64,000 nt of DNA. It comes from DATBGO01 sp963840095. GTDB lineage: Bacteria; Actinomycetota; Actinomycetes; Streptosporangiales; Streptosporangiaceae. This document shows positions 44,718 to 53,554 of this stretch, one piece after another (position 1 is the stretch's first letter; each line of letters begins with the position of its first letter). A program made the position numbers and the translations under genes. Below the pieces are notes generated by a model. The model did not search any database. It worked only from the letters and a program-made list of their open reading frames with translations, and was not told where the DNA came from. The stretch is from contig CAWIXN010000003.1 of assembly GCA_963840095.1 (NCBI GenBank), positions 1 to 64,000 of the forward strand, written 5' to 3'.

Positions 44718-45572
44718 CTATCGGGCGGCCGTCGGGAGGGGATGGGCGGCCTTCCAGTCAGCGACCACATCTGCAACTCGTCGGAAGGTCGCGTCGGCGG
44801 CCTTCATGTGCCCGATCAGGTTCTGCAGGATTGTCATGCGCCCGCCCCGCCCGATGACCTGCGGGTGGAACGTGATGCAGAAGACTCCGTCGGATTCGGT
44901 TTCGAGCATGTAGTCGAAGTCAGTGCGCCACATCCCCAAGGTCTTGTCGTAGCCGGACAGTCCAGAAAGGGCGGGGCTGATGACAAACTCCATCTGCGGG
45001 AAGTCGTCGAGCGTCCATGAGACAGGGAATTCAACGAGCTCGACCTCCTTGCCCCACTGGTAGGCGCGGTCTCGATGGGGAACATCGCCCTGGCGGCACC
45101 ATTACGGCTGGTAGTCGGCGCCCATCATGCTCGAGTCGTATCCGAAGCCGTACTCCAGGAGCAGGCCAACGGAGTTGGGAGACAGGTCCCAACCCGGCGA
45201 GCGGTAGCCCTTCGGCGTGACCTCGATGCGCTGCAGCGACTCCAGGCCCTTCTCGATCACCTCGCGCTCGTGCTGCTCGTCGAGAGCGACCGGGCTCTCG
45301 TGCAGGTAACCGTGATGCCCGATCTCATGGCCGGCGTCTCGGATCTCGGCGCAGGCTTCCGGGAACGAGTCGACCGTGTGGCCGGGGATGTAGAAGGTGG
45401 CGTTGATCTGCTCGCGTGCAAGCAACCGAAGGATCCGGGGAAGACCGACGCGCGCTCCGAACTCCCCGCGGGACATAGCGGTTGGCGTGTCGATGCCGAA
45501 GCTGCCCATCCACACCGACAACGCGTCGAAGTCGAAGGTAAGGCAGACGGTCGGGCTGGAGTTCTGACTCAT
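44718..45572 (-). pseudogene. Polysaccharide deacetylase (CE4/PuuE-like), in-frame stop
   Basis: Should be 284 residues from ATG 45572. NodB-like motifs: VCLTFDFDAL (Asp), INATFYIPGHTVDSFPE, AGHEIGHHGYLHE (His-x-x-x-His) and GYRSPGWDLSPNS. A TAA at 45102-45104 interrupts at DYQP-stop. The same frame then goes on with WCRQGDVPHRDRAYQWG, VEFPVSWTLDDFPQMEF and FHPQVIGRGGRM to 44718. One substitution restores it (Tyr expected). The truncated 156-residue product lacks the C-terminal strands. It is divergent from HxlR. Confidence 0.85.
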
Positions 45573-45964
45573 GGTTTCGTATCCCCGGCTTGCTGGCTGA
45601 CGAGATGGCGATCGGCTGCGCCACATGCCGATGGCCACCGCTGAGAGAGGTCGGCCCGAACCGCCGACGGTCCTTGAAGGGCTATCGCTGCCCCGCTCGC
45701 TTGTTCTCGCGCAGGGCGTGGTCTACGCTGGCCGGCGACCGCATCGGGCTCGTCGGCCCGCGCCTCGGCGAACGCCATGCGCACTCCTCCCGCGGCGCGT
45801 CGCGGGGTGAGGAACGACCTCCGCGCCCAGCCACCGGGAAGGAATCGCCGGGCGGCTTCCCGCTCGAATCGATGAGATTCGATGCCATGACCGCACCGTA
45901 GCCACGTGGGCGCCAGAAGACAAGTAGGTACCATCGGGTGCCCACGGGATCTGATAGAAACCAG
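45573..45964. other. Intergenic region between deacetylase and HxlR
   Basis: About 390 nt. No supported gene; a GC-rich minus-strand frame here shows no family. It should contain the divergent promoters. Confidence 0.4.
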
Positions 45965-46363
45965 ATGGGCAAAATCACCGAGATCAAACCCAGCGTGCTG
46001 GACCAGAACTGCCCCTCCCGCCAAGCCCTCGACCGCCTCGCCGACAAGTGGACCTGCCTGATCGTCTACGCACTGCTGGACGGCCCCCGCCGCCACGGCG
46101 AACTCAAGCGAGCGATCGGCGGTATCTCGCAAAAGATGCTCACCCAGACGCTGCGCAGCATGGAGGCCGACGGGCTTGTCGGGCGAACCGTGATCGACGT
46201 GATCCCGCCGCACGTCGAGTACCGACTCACCCCCCTCGGGCAAACGCTTGCAAGCCCACTCGTCGCGATCTGCCAGTGGGCAATGGACCACCTCGCAGAC
46301 ATGCAAGCCGCCCAAGCGCACGCCGCTCAGGCGCACCGCGCCCGCGAAACAATCCCGCGATAG
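45965..46363 (+). CDS. HxlR-family transcriptional regulator
   Basis: 132 residues, winged helix. CPSRQALDRLADKWTCLIVY is the HxlR signature Cys region. LDGPRRHGELKRAIGGIS, KMLTQTLRSMEADGLVGR and PHVEYRLTPLG follow. HxlR proteins respond to aldehydes, quinones or redox state. It is divergent from the deacetylase gene at 45572 and may regulate it. ATG 45965 is used; GTG 45938 is in frame too. Confidence 0.9.
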   Translation: MGKITEIKPSVLDQNCPSRQALDRLADKWTCLIVYALLDGPRRHGELKRAIGGISQKMLTQTLRSMEADGLVGRTVIDVIPPHVEYRLTPLGQTLASPLVAICQWAMDHLADMQAAQAHAAQAHRARETIPR

Positions 46364-46527
46364 CCAGCCAGCCGCCGCGCGCCTGGCATCGGCGACGCCC
46401 GGCAGACGGCCCCGAGGATCCCGGTGTGAAGCCGATTCCCCATCCTCCACGTATGCCGTGCGGTCCGTCCGGAGCAACGGGGTGAGCTTGTGCTTGAGCG
46501 TGGCGTACCTGGCAACCGATGAGGTAC

Positions 46528-48783
46528 TCAGGAACTGGTGACCGCGTCCTGGGCATCGATCACCGCGATCGCGGCCATGTTGGCGATGTCGGTCACTTCG
46601 GCGCCACGGCTCAGCACGTGCACCGGCTTGTTCATGCCGACCAGGATCGGCCCGATCGCAACCGCGCCGCCAAGCTGCTGCAGCAGCTTGTACGCGATGT
46701 TCGCCGCTTCGAGGCTCGGGAAGACCAGCACGTTGGCCTCGCCCGGCAGGTCCGAGAACGAGTAATCGTCCTCGCGGAGCGCGGGCGACAGCGCGACGTC
46801 CACCATCATTTCCCCGTCGACCGTCAACTCGGGATGCCGCGACTTCACCAGTTTCGTGGCGGCAGCCATCTTCGCCGAACGAGGGTGGCTGGTGGAGCCG
46901 AAGTTCGAGAAGGACAGCAGTGCCACCCGCGGTTCGAGCCCGAAGCTGCGAGCCCGCTCCGCGGCCATGACCGCGATGTCGGCCAGCTCCTCGGCCGTGG
47001 GATCGAAGTTCACCGTCGGGTCGGTGAGAACGACGGCGCGCCCGTCGTCAGTGATCATCACGTACAGCCCGGCCACCCGCGCAACGTCTGGCGCCGGCCC
47101 GATCACCTCCAGCGCCGGCCGGATGACATCGGGGTAGTGGTAAGTCAGGCCGGCGACGAAGGCGTCGGCGTCACCTGCCTGTACCATCATGGCGCCGAAG
47201 TAGTTCGGCTGACCGAGCAACGCAGATGCCTCGCGCAGCGTGATTCCCTTCCGTTGCCGCCGTTCATGCAGCGCCGCGGCGTAAGCATCGACCCGCTCGG
47301 ATACCGCCAGGTCGACGACCTCGATCGGGGCGGTGACCCCCAGCTCTTTCATCGTTGAGCGGATAACGTCTTGGCGCCCGAGCAGGATCGGCACCCCGAT
47401 GTGTTCCCCCTGGATCCTGGCTGCCGCGAGGATGATCTTGCGCTCTTCGCCCTCGGAGAACACCACGCGCTTGGGCGCGGTCTGCGCCTTGTGGGTCACA
47501 CGGCTCATGACCTCCCGGCCCCGGATCAGCCGGTTCGCCAGCTGCTCGGTGTAGGCGGCGAGGTCGAGAGGGTTGCGCGCGATGCCCGAGGCCATCGCGG
47601 CTGCGGCCACCGCCGGAGCAACGCGAAGCGGCACCCGCGGGTCGAGCGGCTTCGGGATGAGGTACTCCGGGCCGAACGCCAGGCGGTCGACGCCGTAGGC
47701 GCGCAGCACCGAGTCAGGCACGTCTTCCTTCGTCAGGTCGGCGAGTGCCCGCGCGGCGGCGACCATCATGCCTTCATCGATCGCCCGGGCCCGCACATCG
47801 AGCGCACCGCGGAAGATGAACGGAAAGCCGAGCACGTTGTTGACCTGGTTCGGGTAGTCGGACCGTCCGGTCGCCATCAGCACGTCGCCACGGGCCGCCC
47901 GGGCCTCGGGGTAGCTGATCTCGGGATCGGGGTTGGCCAGCGCGAAGACGATCGGCGTATCGGCCATCGACAAGACCATGTCCCTCGTCACCGTGCCGGC
48001 GACCGACACCCCGAGAAAGACATCGGCTCCGTCCATGGCCTCGGCCAGAGTGCGCGCCGGGTGGTCGGTGGCGAAGCGCGCCTTGTAGGCGTTCATCCCC
48101 TCGGCGCGGTCACGGTAGACAACGCCCCTGGTGTCGACGAGCACGATGTTCTCCCGCCGGATGCCCAGGGTGACGAAGAACTCGCAACAGGAGATCGCCG
48201 CCGCCCCGGCGCCGCTGACCGTCATCCGGACCTCGCCGATGTCCCGGCCGGTGAGCTCGAGCGCATTGAGCAACGCGGCACCGCTGATAATCGCCGTCCC
48301 GTGCTGGTCGTCGTGGAAGACCGGGATGTCCATCACGGCGGACAGCCGCTCCTCGATCTCGAAGCACTGCGGCGCGCTGATGTCCTCGAGGTTGATGCCG
48401 CCGAAGGTCGGTTCGAGTGCCTTGACGATCCGCACCACGTCGTCCGGGTCGGCGGCGTCGAGCTCGATATCGAACACGTCAACGTCGGCGAACCGCTTGA
48501 ACAGCAGCGCCTTGCCCTCCATGACCGGCTTGGCGGCCAGCGGCCCGACGTTGCCCAGGCCGAGGACGGCCGTGCCGTTGGTGACCACCGCCACCAGGTT
48601 CCCGCGGGCGGTATAGCGGAACGCCTCCAGCGGGTCCCGCTCGATGTCCCGCACCGGGACGGCCACGCCCGGGGTGTAAGCCAAGGCGAGGTCGTGCTGG
48701 GTCGCGCACGGCTTGGTGATCGCCACCGCGATCTTCCCGGGCCGCCCGGCCGCGTGGTACTCGCGGGCTTCCTCTTGCAGCAT
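46528..48783 (-). CDS. maeB: NADP-dependent malic enzyme with phosphotransacetylase-like domain
   Basis: 751 residues. Malic-enzyme half: AYTPGVAVPVRDIERDP, NGTAVLGLGNVGPLA, FHDDQHGTAII, VSGAGAAAISC and FALANPDPEI. From about residue 430 follows a PTA-like domain (RVVFSEGEERKIILAAARIQ and VLTDPTVNFDP). It decarboxylates malate to pyruvate; the PTA-like part is usually regulatory and binds acetyl-CoA. ATG 48783. It is monocistronic. Confidence 0.95.
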   Translation of the reverse strand: MLQEEAREYHAAGRPGKIAVAITKPCATQHDLALAYTPGVAVPVRDIERDPLEAFRYTARGNLVAVVTNGTAVLGLGNVGPLAAKPVMEGKALLFKRFADVDVFDIELDAADPDDVVRIVKALEPTFGGINLEDISAPQCFEIEERLSAVMDIPVFHDDQHGTAIISGAALLNALELTGRDIGEVRMTVSGAGAAAISCCEFFVTLGIRRENIVLVDTRGVVYRDRAEGMNAYKARFATDHPARTLAEAMDGADVFLGVSVAGTVTRDMVLSMADTPIVFALANPDPEISYPEARAARGDVLMATGRSDYPNQVNNVLGFPFIFRGALDVRARAIDEGMMVAAARALADLTKEDVPDSVLRAYGVDRLAFGPEYLIPKPLDPRVPLRVAPAVAAAAMASGIARNPLDLAAYTEQLANRLIRGREVMSRVTHKAQTAPKRVVFSEGEERKIILAAARIQGEHIGVPILLGRQDVIRSTMKELGVTAPIEVVDLAVSERVDAYAAALHERRQRKGITLREASALLGQPNYFGAMMVQAGDADAFVAGLTYHYPDVIRPALEVIGPAPDVARVAGLYVMITDDGRAVVLTDPTVNFDPTAEELADIAVMAAERARSFGLEPRVALLSFSNFGSTSHPRSAKMAAATKLVKSRHPELTVDGEMMVDVALSPALREDDYSFSDLPGEANVLVFPSLEAANIAYKLLQQLGGAVAIGPILVGMNKPVHVLSRGAEVTDIANMAAIAVIDAQDAVTSS

Positions 48784-48993
48784 GGTTACCTCGCCCTATC
48801 ATCGATGGGCGCCCGCCGGATGGCAGCGCGCCGTCCTTCTTCTATAACGCCCGGCAGCCCACTCCAGGTAGGGCCAGAGGACCGATCCCGCAAAGAGCCG
48901 ACCGGCAAACCGGCGCGACACCACCCATCAGTAGTCCCTGCGCGGCCGGGGCGCTCTGCCCTCGGCGCGGACCTGATGGTTGGTAGACGCGGG

Positions 48994-49938
48994 TCAGCGC
49001 GCCGTCCAGGGCCGGAGCTTGTCGGGGTTGCGTACGGCCCAGATGTGGGTGATCTGGTCGCCTGCGACATCGAACGCGAACACCGTCACGGTGACGCCGT
49101 CTTGCTGAGCCACCAGGCCGGGCTGGCCGTTGACCGTGCGCTCCAGGATCGTCAGGCTGGGTGCCCGGCCGGCGACACCGGCCAGGAAGCGGGCGACCTG
49201 CTCGCCGCCTTCGATCGGGCGGGGCGCGGCGCTGGCCAGGCCGCCGCCGTCGGCGATCACCGTGGCGCCGGGGTCCAGGAGGCCGATGAGAGCGCCGATG
49301 TCGCTGGCTTCCCATGCGTGCTTGAAATCCCTGACGATGGCGGCCCGGCGGGCCGCGGGGGTCACGGGGGTCGCGGGGGCCTGCGAGGTGCGGATGCGGC
49401 GGCGGGCTGAGGAGGCCAGCTGGCGGCAGGCCGCCGGGGTGCGGCCGGTGATCTGGGCCACCTCGGCGAAGGGGTAGCGGAACACGTCGTGGAGGATGAG
49501 CGCGACGCGCTCGGCCGGGGTCAGCGAGTCGAGCACGACGAGGAACGCCATGGTGACCGACTCATCCAGGGTGACCCGGTCGGCCGGGTCGGCGGTGGCG
49601 CCGCCCGGCCGCCCGCTGATCCACTCGGCCGGGTCCGGCAGCGGCTCGGGGAGCCATTCGCCCACGTAGCGCTCGCGCCGGGCGCGGGCCGAGCCGAGCA
49701 GGTCGAGGCAGATGCGGCTGGCGACCGTGGTCAGCCAGGCGCCGGGAGATCCGATGGCTTCCTGCTGTGGCCGGGTCATCGCATACCAGCGGGCGTAGGT
49801 CTCTTGCACGGCGTCCTCGGCCTCGGCCAGGGAGCCCAGCAGCCGGTAGGCGAGATTGATCAGCTGAGGCCGCTCGCTCATGATCGCGTCCAGGCCCGGG
49901 CCGGGCTGGCCATCTCCTCGCCCGGATGGAGTGGTCAT
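48994..49938 (-). CDS. ECF41-type RNA polymerase sigma factor with SnoaL-like domain
   Basis: 314 residues. Sigma-2 region LAYRLLGSLAEAEDAVQETY; sigma-4 region LDSLTPAERVALILHDVF. A C-terminal SnoaL-like extension (residues 195-310) replaces a separate anti-sigma factor. The ECF41 hallmarks WLPEPLPDP, ADGGG and NPDKL are all present. The next gene, divergent, is an AhpD/carboxymuconolactone-decarboxylase-like protein, the usual ECF41 partner. Confidence 0.9.
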   Translation of the reverse strand: MTTPSGRGDGQPGPGLDAIMSERPQLINLAYRLLGSLAEAEDAVQETYARWYAMTRPQQEAIGSPGAWLTTVASRICLDLLGSARARRERYVGEWLPEPLPDPAEWISGRPGGATADPADRVTLDESVTMAFLVVLDSLTPAERVALILHDVFRYPFAEVAQITGRTPAACRQLASSARRRIRTSQAPATPVTPAARRAAIVRDFKHAWEASDIGALIGLLDPGATVIADGGGLASAAPRPIEGGEQVARFLAGVAGRAPSLTILERTVNGQPGLVAQQDGVTVTVFAFDVAGDQITHIWAVRNPDKLRPWTAR

Positions 49939-49978
49939 GGCGCCGCCCTTCCCTGGTCGCGCGTGCCCTCACTAGTTC

Positions 49979-50043
49979 GACGAGACAGGGCACCGGACTG
50001 TGAGGCGAGCGTGCCGCCTGACATTCCGGCGGGCTGCGTCGTC
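49979..50043. promoter_or_regulatory. Divergent ECF41-type promoters
   Basis: On the plus strand TGACA (50019-50023) is followed after 16 nt by CGTC (50040-50043), upstream of the AhpD-like gene. On the minus strand TCACA (49999-50003) is followed after 16 nt by CGTC (49979-49982), upstream of the sigma gene. These approximate the TGTCACA-N16-CGTC motif known for ECF41, suggesting self-control and control of the partner. Confidence 0.55.
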
Positions 50044-50120
50044 GTCCTGTTCAGGAGAACACACCATCGGGCGGGCCGCCGGCTCAGGCTGTGACCCGCC
50101 AGAACGGCAAGGAGATGACG

Positions 50121-50594
50121 ATGGACGCCCGTCTGGATTACCTCGGCAGCCCGCTGGCGATGAAGCTCGTCACGCACATCAACTCGGCGGGGGCCGTTCT
50201 GCATGACTCGGCCCTGCCGGCCGCGACGCAGGAGCTGGTGAAGCTCCGGGCCAGCCAGATCAACGGCTGCGGCTTCTGCACCGACATGCACGCCAAGGAC
50301 GCCCTGCACGCCGGGGAAAGCCAGCAGCGGCTGAACCTGGTCGCGGCGTGGCGGGAGGCCACGGTCTTCACCGAGGCCGAACGGGCCGCGCTGGAACTCG
50401 CCGAGCAGGGCACCCGCATCGCCGACGCCGCCAGTGGTGTCACCGATGAGGCCTGGGCGAACGCGGCCAGGCACTACGACGATGACCAGCTCGTCGCGCT
50501 GGTGGCAGCCATCGCCCTCATCAACGCCTACAACCGGATGAACGTCATCATCCGGCAGCCCGCCGGCGACTACCAGCCCGGCCAGTTCGGATAA
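50121..50594 (+). CDS. AhpD-like carboxymuconolactone decarboxylase family protein
   Basis: 157 residues. A redox CxxC in ASQINGCGFCTDMHAKDA matches the AhpD active-site pattern (E-x-x-C-x-x-C-x-x-x-H). It probably acts as an alkylhydroperoxidase or thiol oxidoreductase. ATG 50121 has AGGAG 8 nt upstream; an in-frame GTG 30 nt earlier is less likely. Controlled by the divergent ECF41 sigma (inference). Confidence 0.88.
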   Translation: MDARLDYLGSPLAMKLVTHINSAGAVLHDSALPAATQELVKLRASQINGCGFCTDMHAKDALHAGESQQRLNLVAAWREATVFTEAERAALELAEQGTRIADAASGVTDEAWANAARHYDDDQLVALVAAIALINAYNRMNVIIRQPAGDYQPGQFG

Positions 50595-50615
50595 CCACCG
50601 GCCCGCACCGCCCGG

Positions 50616-50670
50616 CCACCCGGCCGGCCACCCGGCTATCCGGCCGGCTATCCGGCCGGCTACCCGGCCG
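50616..50670. repeat. 12-bp tandem repeat tract
   Basis: Several imperfect units of ATCCGGCCGGCT, with CACCCGGCCGGC variants. GC-rich, self-complementary and capable of strong stem-loops. It lies between AhpD and LLM genes and may act as a terminator. Confidence 0.7.
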
Positions 50671-50765
50671 GCCTGCCGGACCCAGCGCCGGGCGCCACCG
50701 GGCTGGCCGGGCCCGGCCCGGCACGGTCGGCCGCAGGTTCCCGGTAAGCAGTTACGATCGCCATC

Positions 50766-51515
50766 GTGAAGCGCGCGATTGATGTCGGGCTGTTCGGTGA
50801 GCTGGCTGACCCGCGGGTGGCGGCCCGCCTGGCTGCCCGGGCCGAGGAGCGGGGCTGGGACGGCTTCTTCGTCTGGGATCACATCGCCTACCGCGCGCCG
50901 GTGCGGGCCGTGGCCGACCCGTGGGTGGCCCTCGCCGCAGTGGCCTGCGCCACGTCCCGGGTGCGGATCGGCGCGCTGGTCACCCCGCTTTCCCGACGCC
51001 GGGTGCACAAGGTGGCCCGGGAGACGGTCACGCTGGACCTGCTCAGCTCCGGCCGGCTCATTTTCGGTGCCGGGCTCGGCAGTGCGCGGAACAACGAGCT
51101 GGAGCCGTTCGGGGAGGTGACCGACCCGCGCGAGCGCGCCCGCTTGCTCGACCACGGCCTGGACGCCCTGGCCAGGTACTGGGCCGGGGAGTTCGAGCCA
51201 GTCCCGGTGCAGCGGCCGAGGCCCCCGGTGTGGGTGGCGGGGGAGTGGCCGAACCGGCGTCCGGTGCGCCGGGCGCTGCGCTGGGACGGCCTGTTCTCCA
51301 TCGGCCTGCCCGGCCCCGAGGCGCTGGGCGAACTGGCCGCCGAGATCCGCGAAGCCCGCCCCGACGGCGGCCGGTTCGACCTGATCACGGAGCTTCCCCC
51401 GGACACCGACCTGGGGCCGTGGGAGCGGGCCGGCCTGACCTGGGCGGTCACCTTCTTCGGCCCGCAGCCCACCGAGGCGGGGGTGCGGGCCGTGATCGAC
51501 GCCGGCCCGGGCTGA
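50766..51515 (+). CDS. LLM-class (F420-type) flavin-dependent oxidoreductase
   Basis: 249 residues, luciferase-like TIM barrel. DVGLFGELADPRVAARLAAR, WDGFFVWDHI, RVRIGALVTPLSRRRVHKVA and RLIFGAGLGS are LLM motifs. F420 or FMN use cannot be told. Start GTG 50766. It lacks part of the C-terminal region of longer LLM proteins (usually 300 or more residues). Confidence 0.8.
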   Translation: MKRAIDVGLFGELADPRVAARLAARAEERGWDGFFVWDHIAYRAPVRAVADPWVALAAVACATSRVRIGALVTPLSRRRVHKVARETVTLDLLSSGRLIFGAGLGSARNNELEPFGEVTDPRERARLLDHGLDALARYWAGEFEPVPVQRPRPPVWVAGEWPNRRPVRRALRWDGLFSIGLPGPEALGELAAEIREARPDGGRFDLITELPPDTDLGPWERAGLTWAVTFFGPQPTEAGVRAVIDAGPG

Positions 51516-51645
51516 CCCGGCGCGCCCCCGCCCTGCCGCGCCGCGGCCGCGGGCGGGGGGGTGACGGCGAGACGGGGGCCCAGGGCCGCGTCGTTCGATG
51601 AAATGATCGTGAACTTTGACGGCTGCCGGGCTCGGTGCCCGGGCG

Positions 51646-52473
51646 CTAGCCGCGTACGGTATGCGCCGCCAGCTGGATGAACGCCTCCTCGGTCGCGGAA
51701 CCGGGGGTGGCGCAGTAGGCGATCAGGCGCTGGCCGGTCTCGGCGATGTGCAAGACCTGGCACTCGAACTCGAGCGGCCCGGCCTGCGGATGGTTGACGC
51801 GCTTGAGCATCGGCCCGCGGACCTCGACCTCGTGCGCGGCCCACATCTCGGCGAACCGCGGACAGAGCGCGAGCATCTCGGTGACGAGGCTCTGAATCTC
51901 CGGATCGCCCGGGTAGCGGGCGTACCCGGCGCGCAGGTCGGCGACCGTTGACCTGGTGAAGCCGAGGAAATGCTCATCGCTCCAGATGGAATCGGCCGGC
52001 GACCGGCGGAACGTCCAGCGGATCATGTTCCGGTCCGCGTGCCCGGCCAGGTTGCCGATGAAGTGGACGGCGAGCTGGTTCCAGGCCAAGACGTTGTACG
52101 CGGCGTCGACCACGTAGGCGGGCGTGGCCGGCATGCCGTCCAGGAGATGCCTGATGCCCGGCCTGATCTCGCGGCTCGGCCGCGCCCGCTGCGGCGGGGC
52201 CTCGCCGACCGTCCGGAACAGGTAGTCCCGCTCGTCGGCGCTCAGCATCAGCGCCCGGGCCAGCGCGGACAGCACCTGCCGCGACGGGCGCGGTCCGCGG
52301 CCTTGCTCCAGCCGGATGTAGTAGTCCACCGACATCCCGGCGAGCTGGGCGACCTCCTGGCGGCGCAGCCCCGGCGTCCGCCGCCGCCCCATCTCGGGCA
52401 GCCCGGCGTCCCGCGGCGAAACCCGGGCACGCCGGGCCCGCAGGAACGCCGCCAGCTCGGCGCGATTACTCAT
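51646..52473 (-). CDS. XRE regulator with MmyB-like ligand domain
   Basis: 275 residues. HTH: TPGLRRQEVAQLAGMSVDYY, then IRLEQGRGPRPSRQVL. From residue 105 a MmyB-like PAS-type domain (YVVDAAYNVLAWN; GFTRSTVADLRAGYARYPGD; EVRGPMLKRVNHPQAG). The group is common next to SDR genes and usually represses them. ATG 52473. It is divergent from the SDR at 52629. Confidence 0.9.
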   Translation of the reverse strand: MSNRAELAAFLRARRARVSPRDAGLPEMGRRRTPGLRRQEVAQLAGMSVDYYIRLEQGRGPRPSRQVLSALARALMLSADERDYLFRTVGEAPPQRARPSREIRPGIRHLLDGMPATPAYVVDAAYNVLAWNQLAVHFIGNLAGHADRNMIRWTFRRSPADSIWSDEHFLGFTRSTVADLRAGYARYPGDPEIQSLVTEMLALCPRFAEMWAAHEVEVRGPMLKRVNHPQAGPLEFECQVLHIAETGQRLIAYCATPGSATEEAFIQLAAHTVRG

Positions 52474-52628
52474 GCTCACCGGGCCTGCCCCGCGGCACGG
52501 GCCGCAGCGGGCTCGCACTGTTCATAGCCTCCAGCTTGCCACCCGCTCACACCCGCAGGGTGGTACCGCCAGTCCCAGGCTCCGCCGGTCTCTCCCGCTT
52601 CCGGGACAGCCACCGTAGCGTCACCAGA

Positions 52629-53390
52629 ATGACAGCGAAGATCGCCCTCATCACCGGGGCCAACAGGGGGATCGGGTTCGAGACCGCGCGCCAGCTCGGG
52701 TCCCAGGGCATGACCGTGCTGGCCGGCGCGCGCGATGTGGAACGAGGCCGTGACGCCGGGCGCGCCCTGCGCGACGGCGGCGCGGATGCCCGTTTCGTCC
52801 GGCTCGATGTCACCGACGCCAAGTCGGTCCAGCGGGCGGCCGAATGGATCGACGCAGAGTACGGCCGCCTGGACATCCTGGTCAACAACGCCGGCACCGC
52901 GAGCGTGGCGCGCCGCGGCGGGCCGCCGAGCCAGACCTCGCTCGACGACATGCGGGCGGTGTACGAGATCAACGTCTTCGGCGTGGTCGCCGTGACCAAC
53001 GCCATGCTGCCGCTGCTGCGCCGCGCCGCAGCGGCGCGGATCGTCAACGTCTCCAGCGAGGTCGGCTCGATCAGCTCGCAAAGTGACCCCGCCAGCCCGC
53101 TCAGCCCGATGCCGGCCTCCGCGCAGTACCCCTCGTCCAAGGCCGCGCTCAACATGCTCACCGCCATGTACGCCAAGGAGCTCCGGGACACCCCGATCAA
53201 GGTCAATGCCGCCAACCCCGGTTACACCGCCACCGACTTCAACGACCACCGCGGATTCCGGTCGGCCGCCGAAGGAGCCGAGCCCAGCGTGTACCTCGCC
53301 ACCCTGCCCGACGACGGCCCCAGCGGAATCCTGTGGGGCCACCTATGGACCACCGACGGCGATGGCGGCTACGGCAGGCTGGCCTGGTAG
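52629..53390 (+). CDS. Short-chain dehydrogenase/reductase
   Basis: 253 residues. ALITGANRGIGFETARQLGS, LVNNAGTAS, VNVSSEVGSIS and YPSSKAALN are the classical SDR motifs, with PGYTATDFNDHRG near the end. The carbonyl-reductase-like group fits. It is divergent from the XRE/MmyB gene, its probable regulator. ATG 52629. Confidence 0.9.
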   Translation: MTAKIALITGANRGIGFETARQLGSQGMTVLAGARDVERGRDAGRALRDGGADARFVRLDVTDAKSVQRAAEWIDAEYGRLDILVNNAGTASVARRGGPPSQTSLDDMRAVYEINVFGVVAVTNAMLPLLRRAAAARIVNVSSEVGSISSQSDPASPLSPMPASAQYPSSKAALNMLTAMYAKELRDTPIKVNAANPGYTATDFNDHRGFRSAAEGAEPSVYLATLPDDGPSGILWGHLWTTDGDGGYGRLAW

Positions 53391-53554
53391 ACGCCTGGCG
53401 GATCCCCGTTCCCGCAACTGCGACGCCGCGCTGGCCGCCGGAGCGCATCCGCATCATGTCGCGTAGCTCGGCACCCTCTGGCCGGGCTCCCGGCTGTCCG
53501 CCAGGGCCACCCGCTGTTTCAGGAGGTCGCCGCGCGTCGGCATCGCCTGAGCAT

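Noticed and set aside
47371..49410. A 679-codon plus-strand open frame
   Set aside because: It spans the antisense of maeB and of the sigma factor gene, so cannot be a single real gene.
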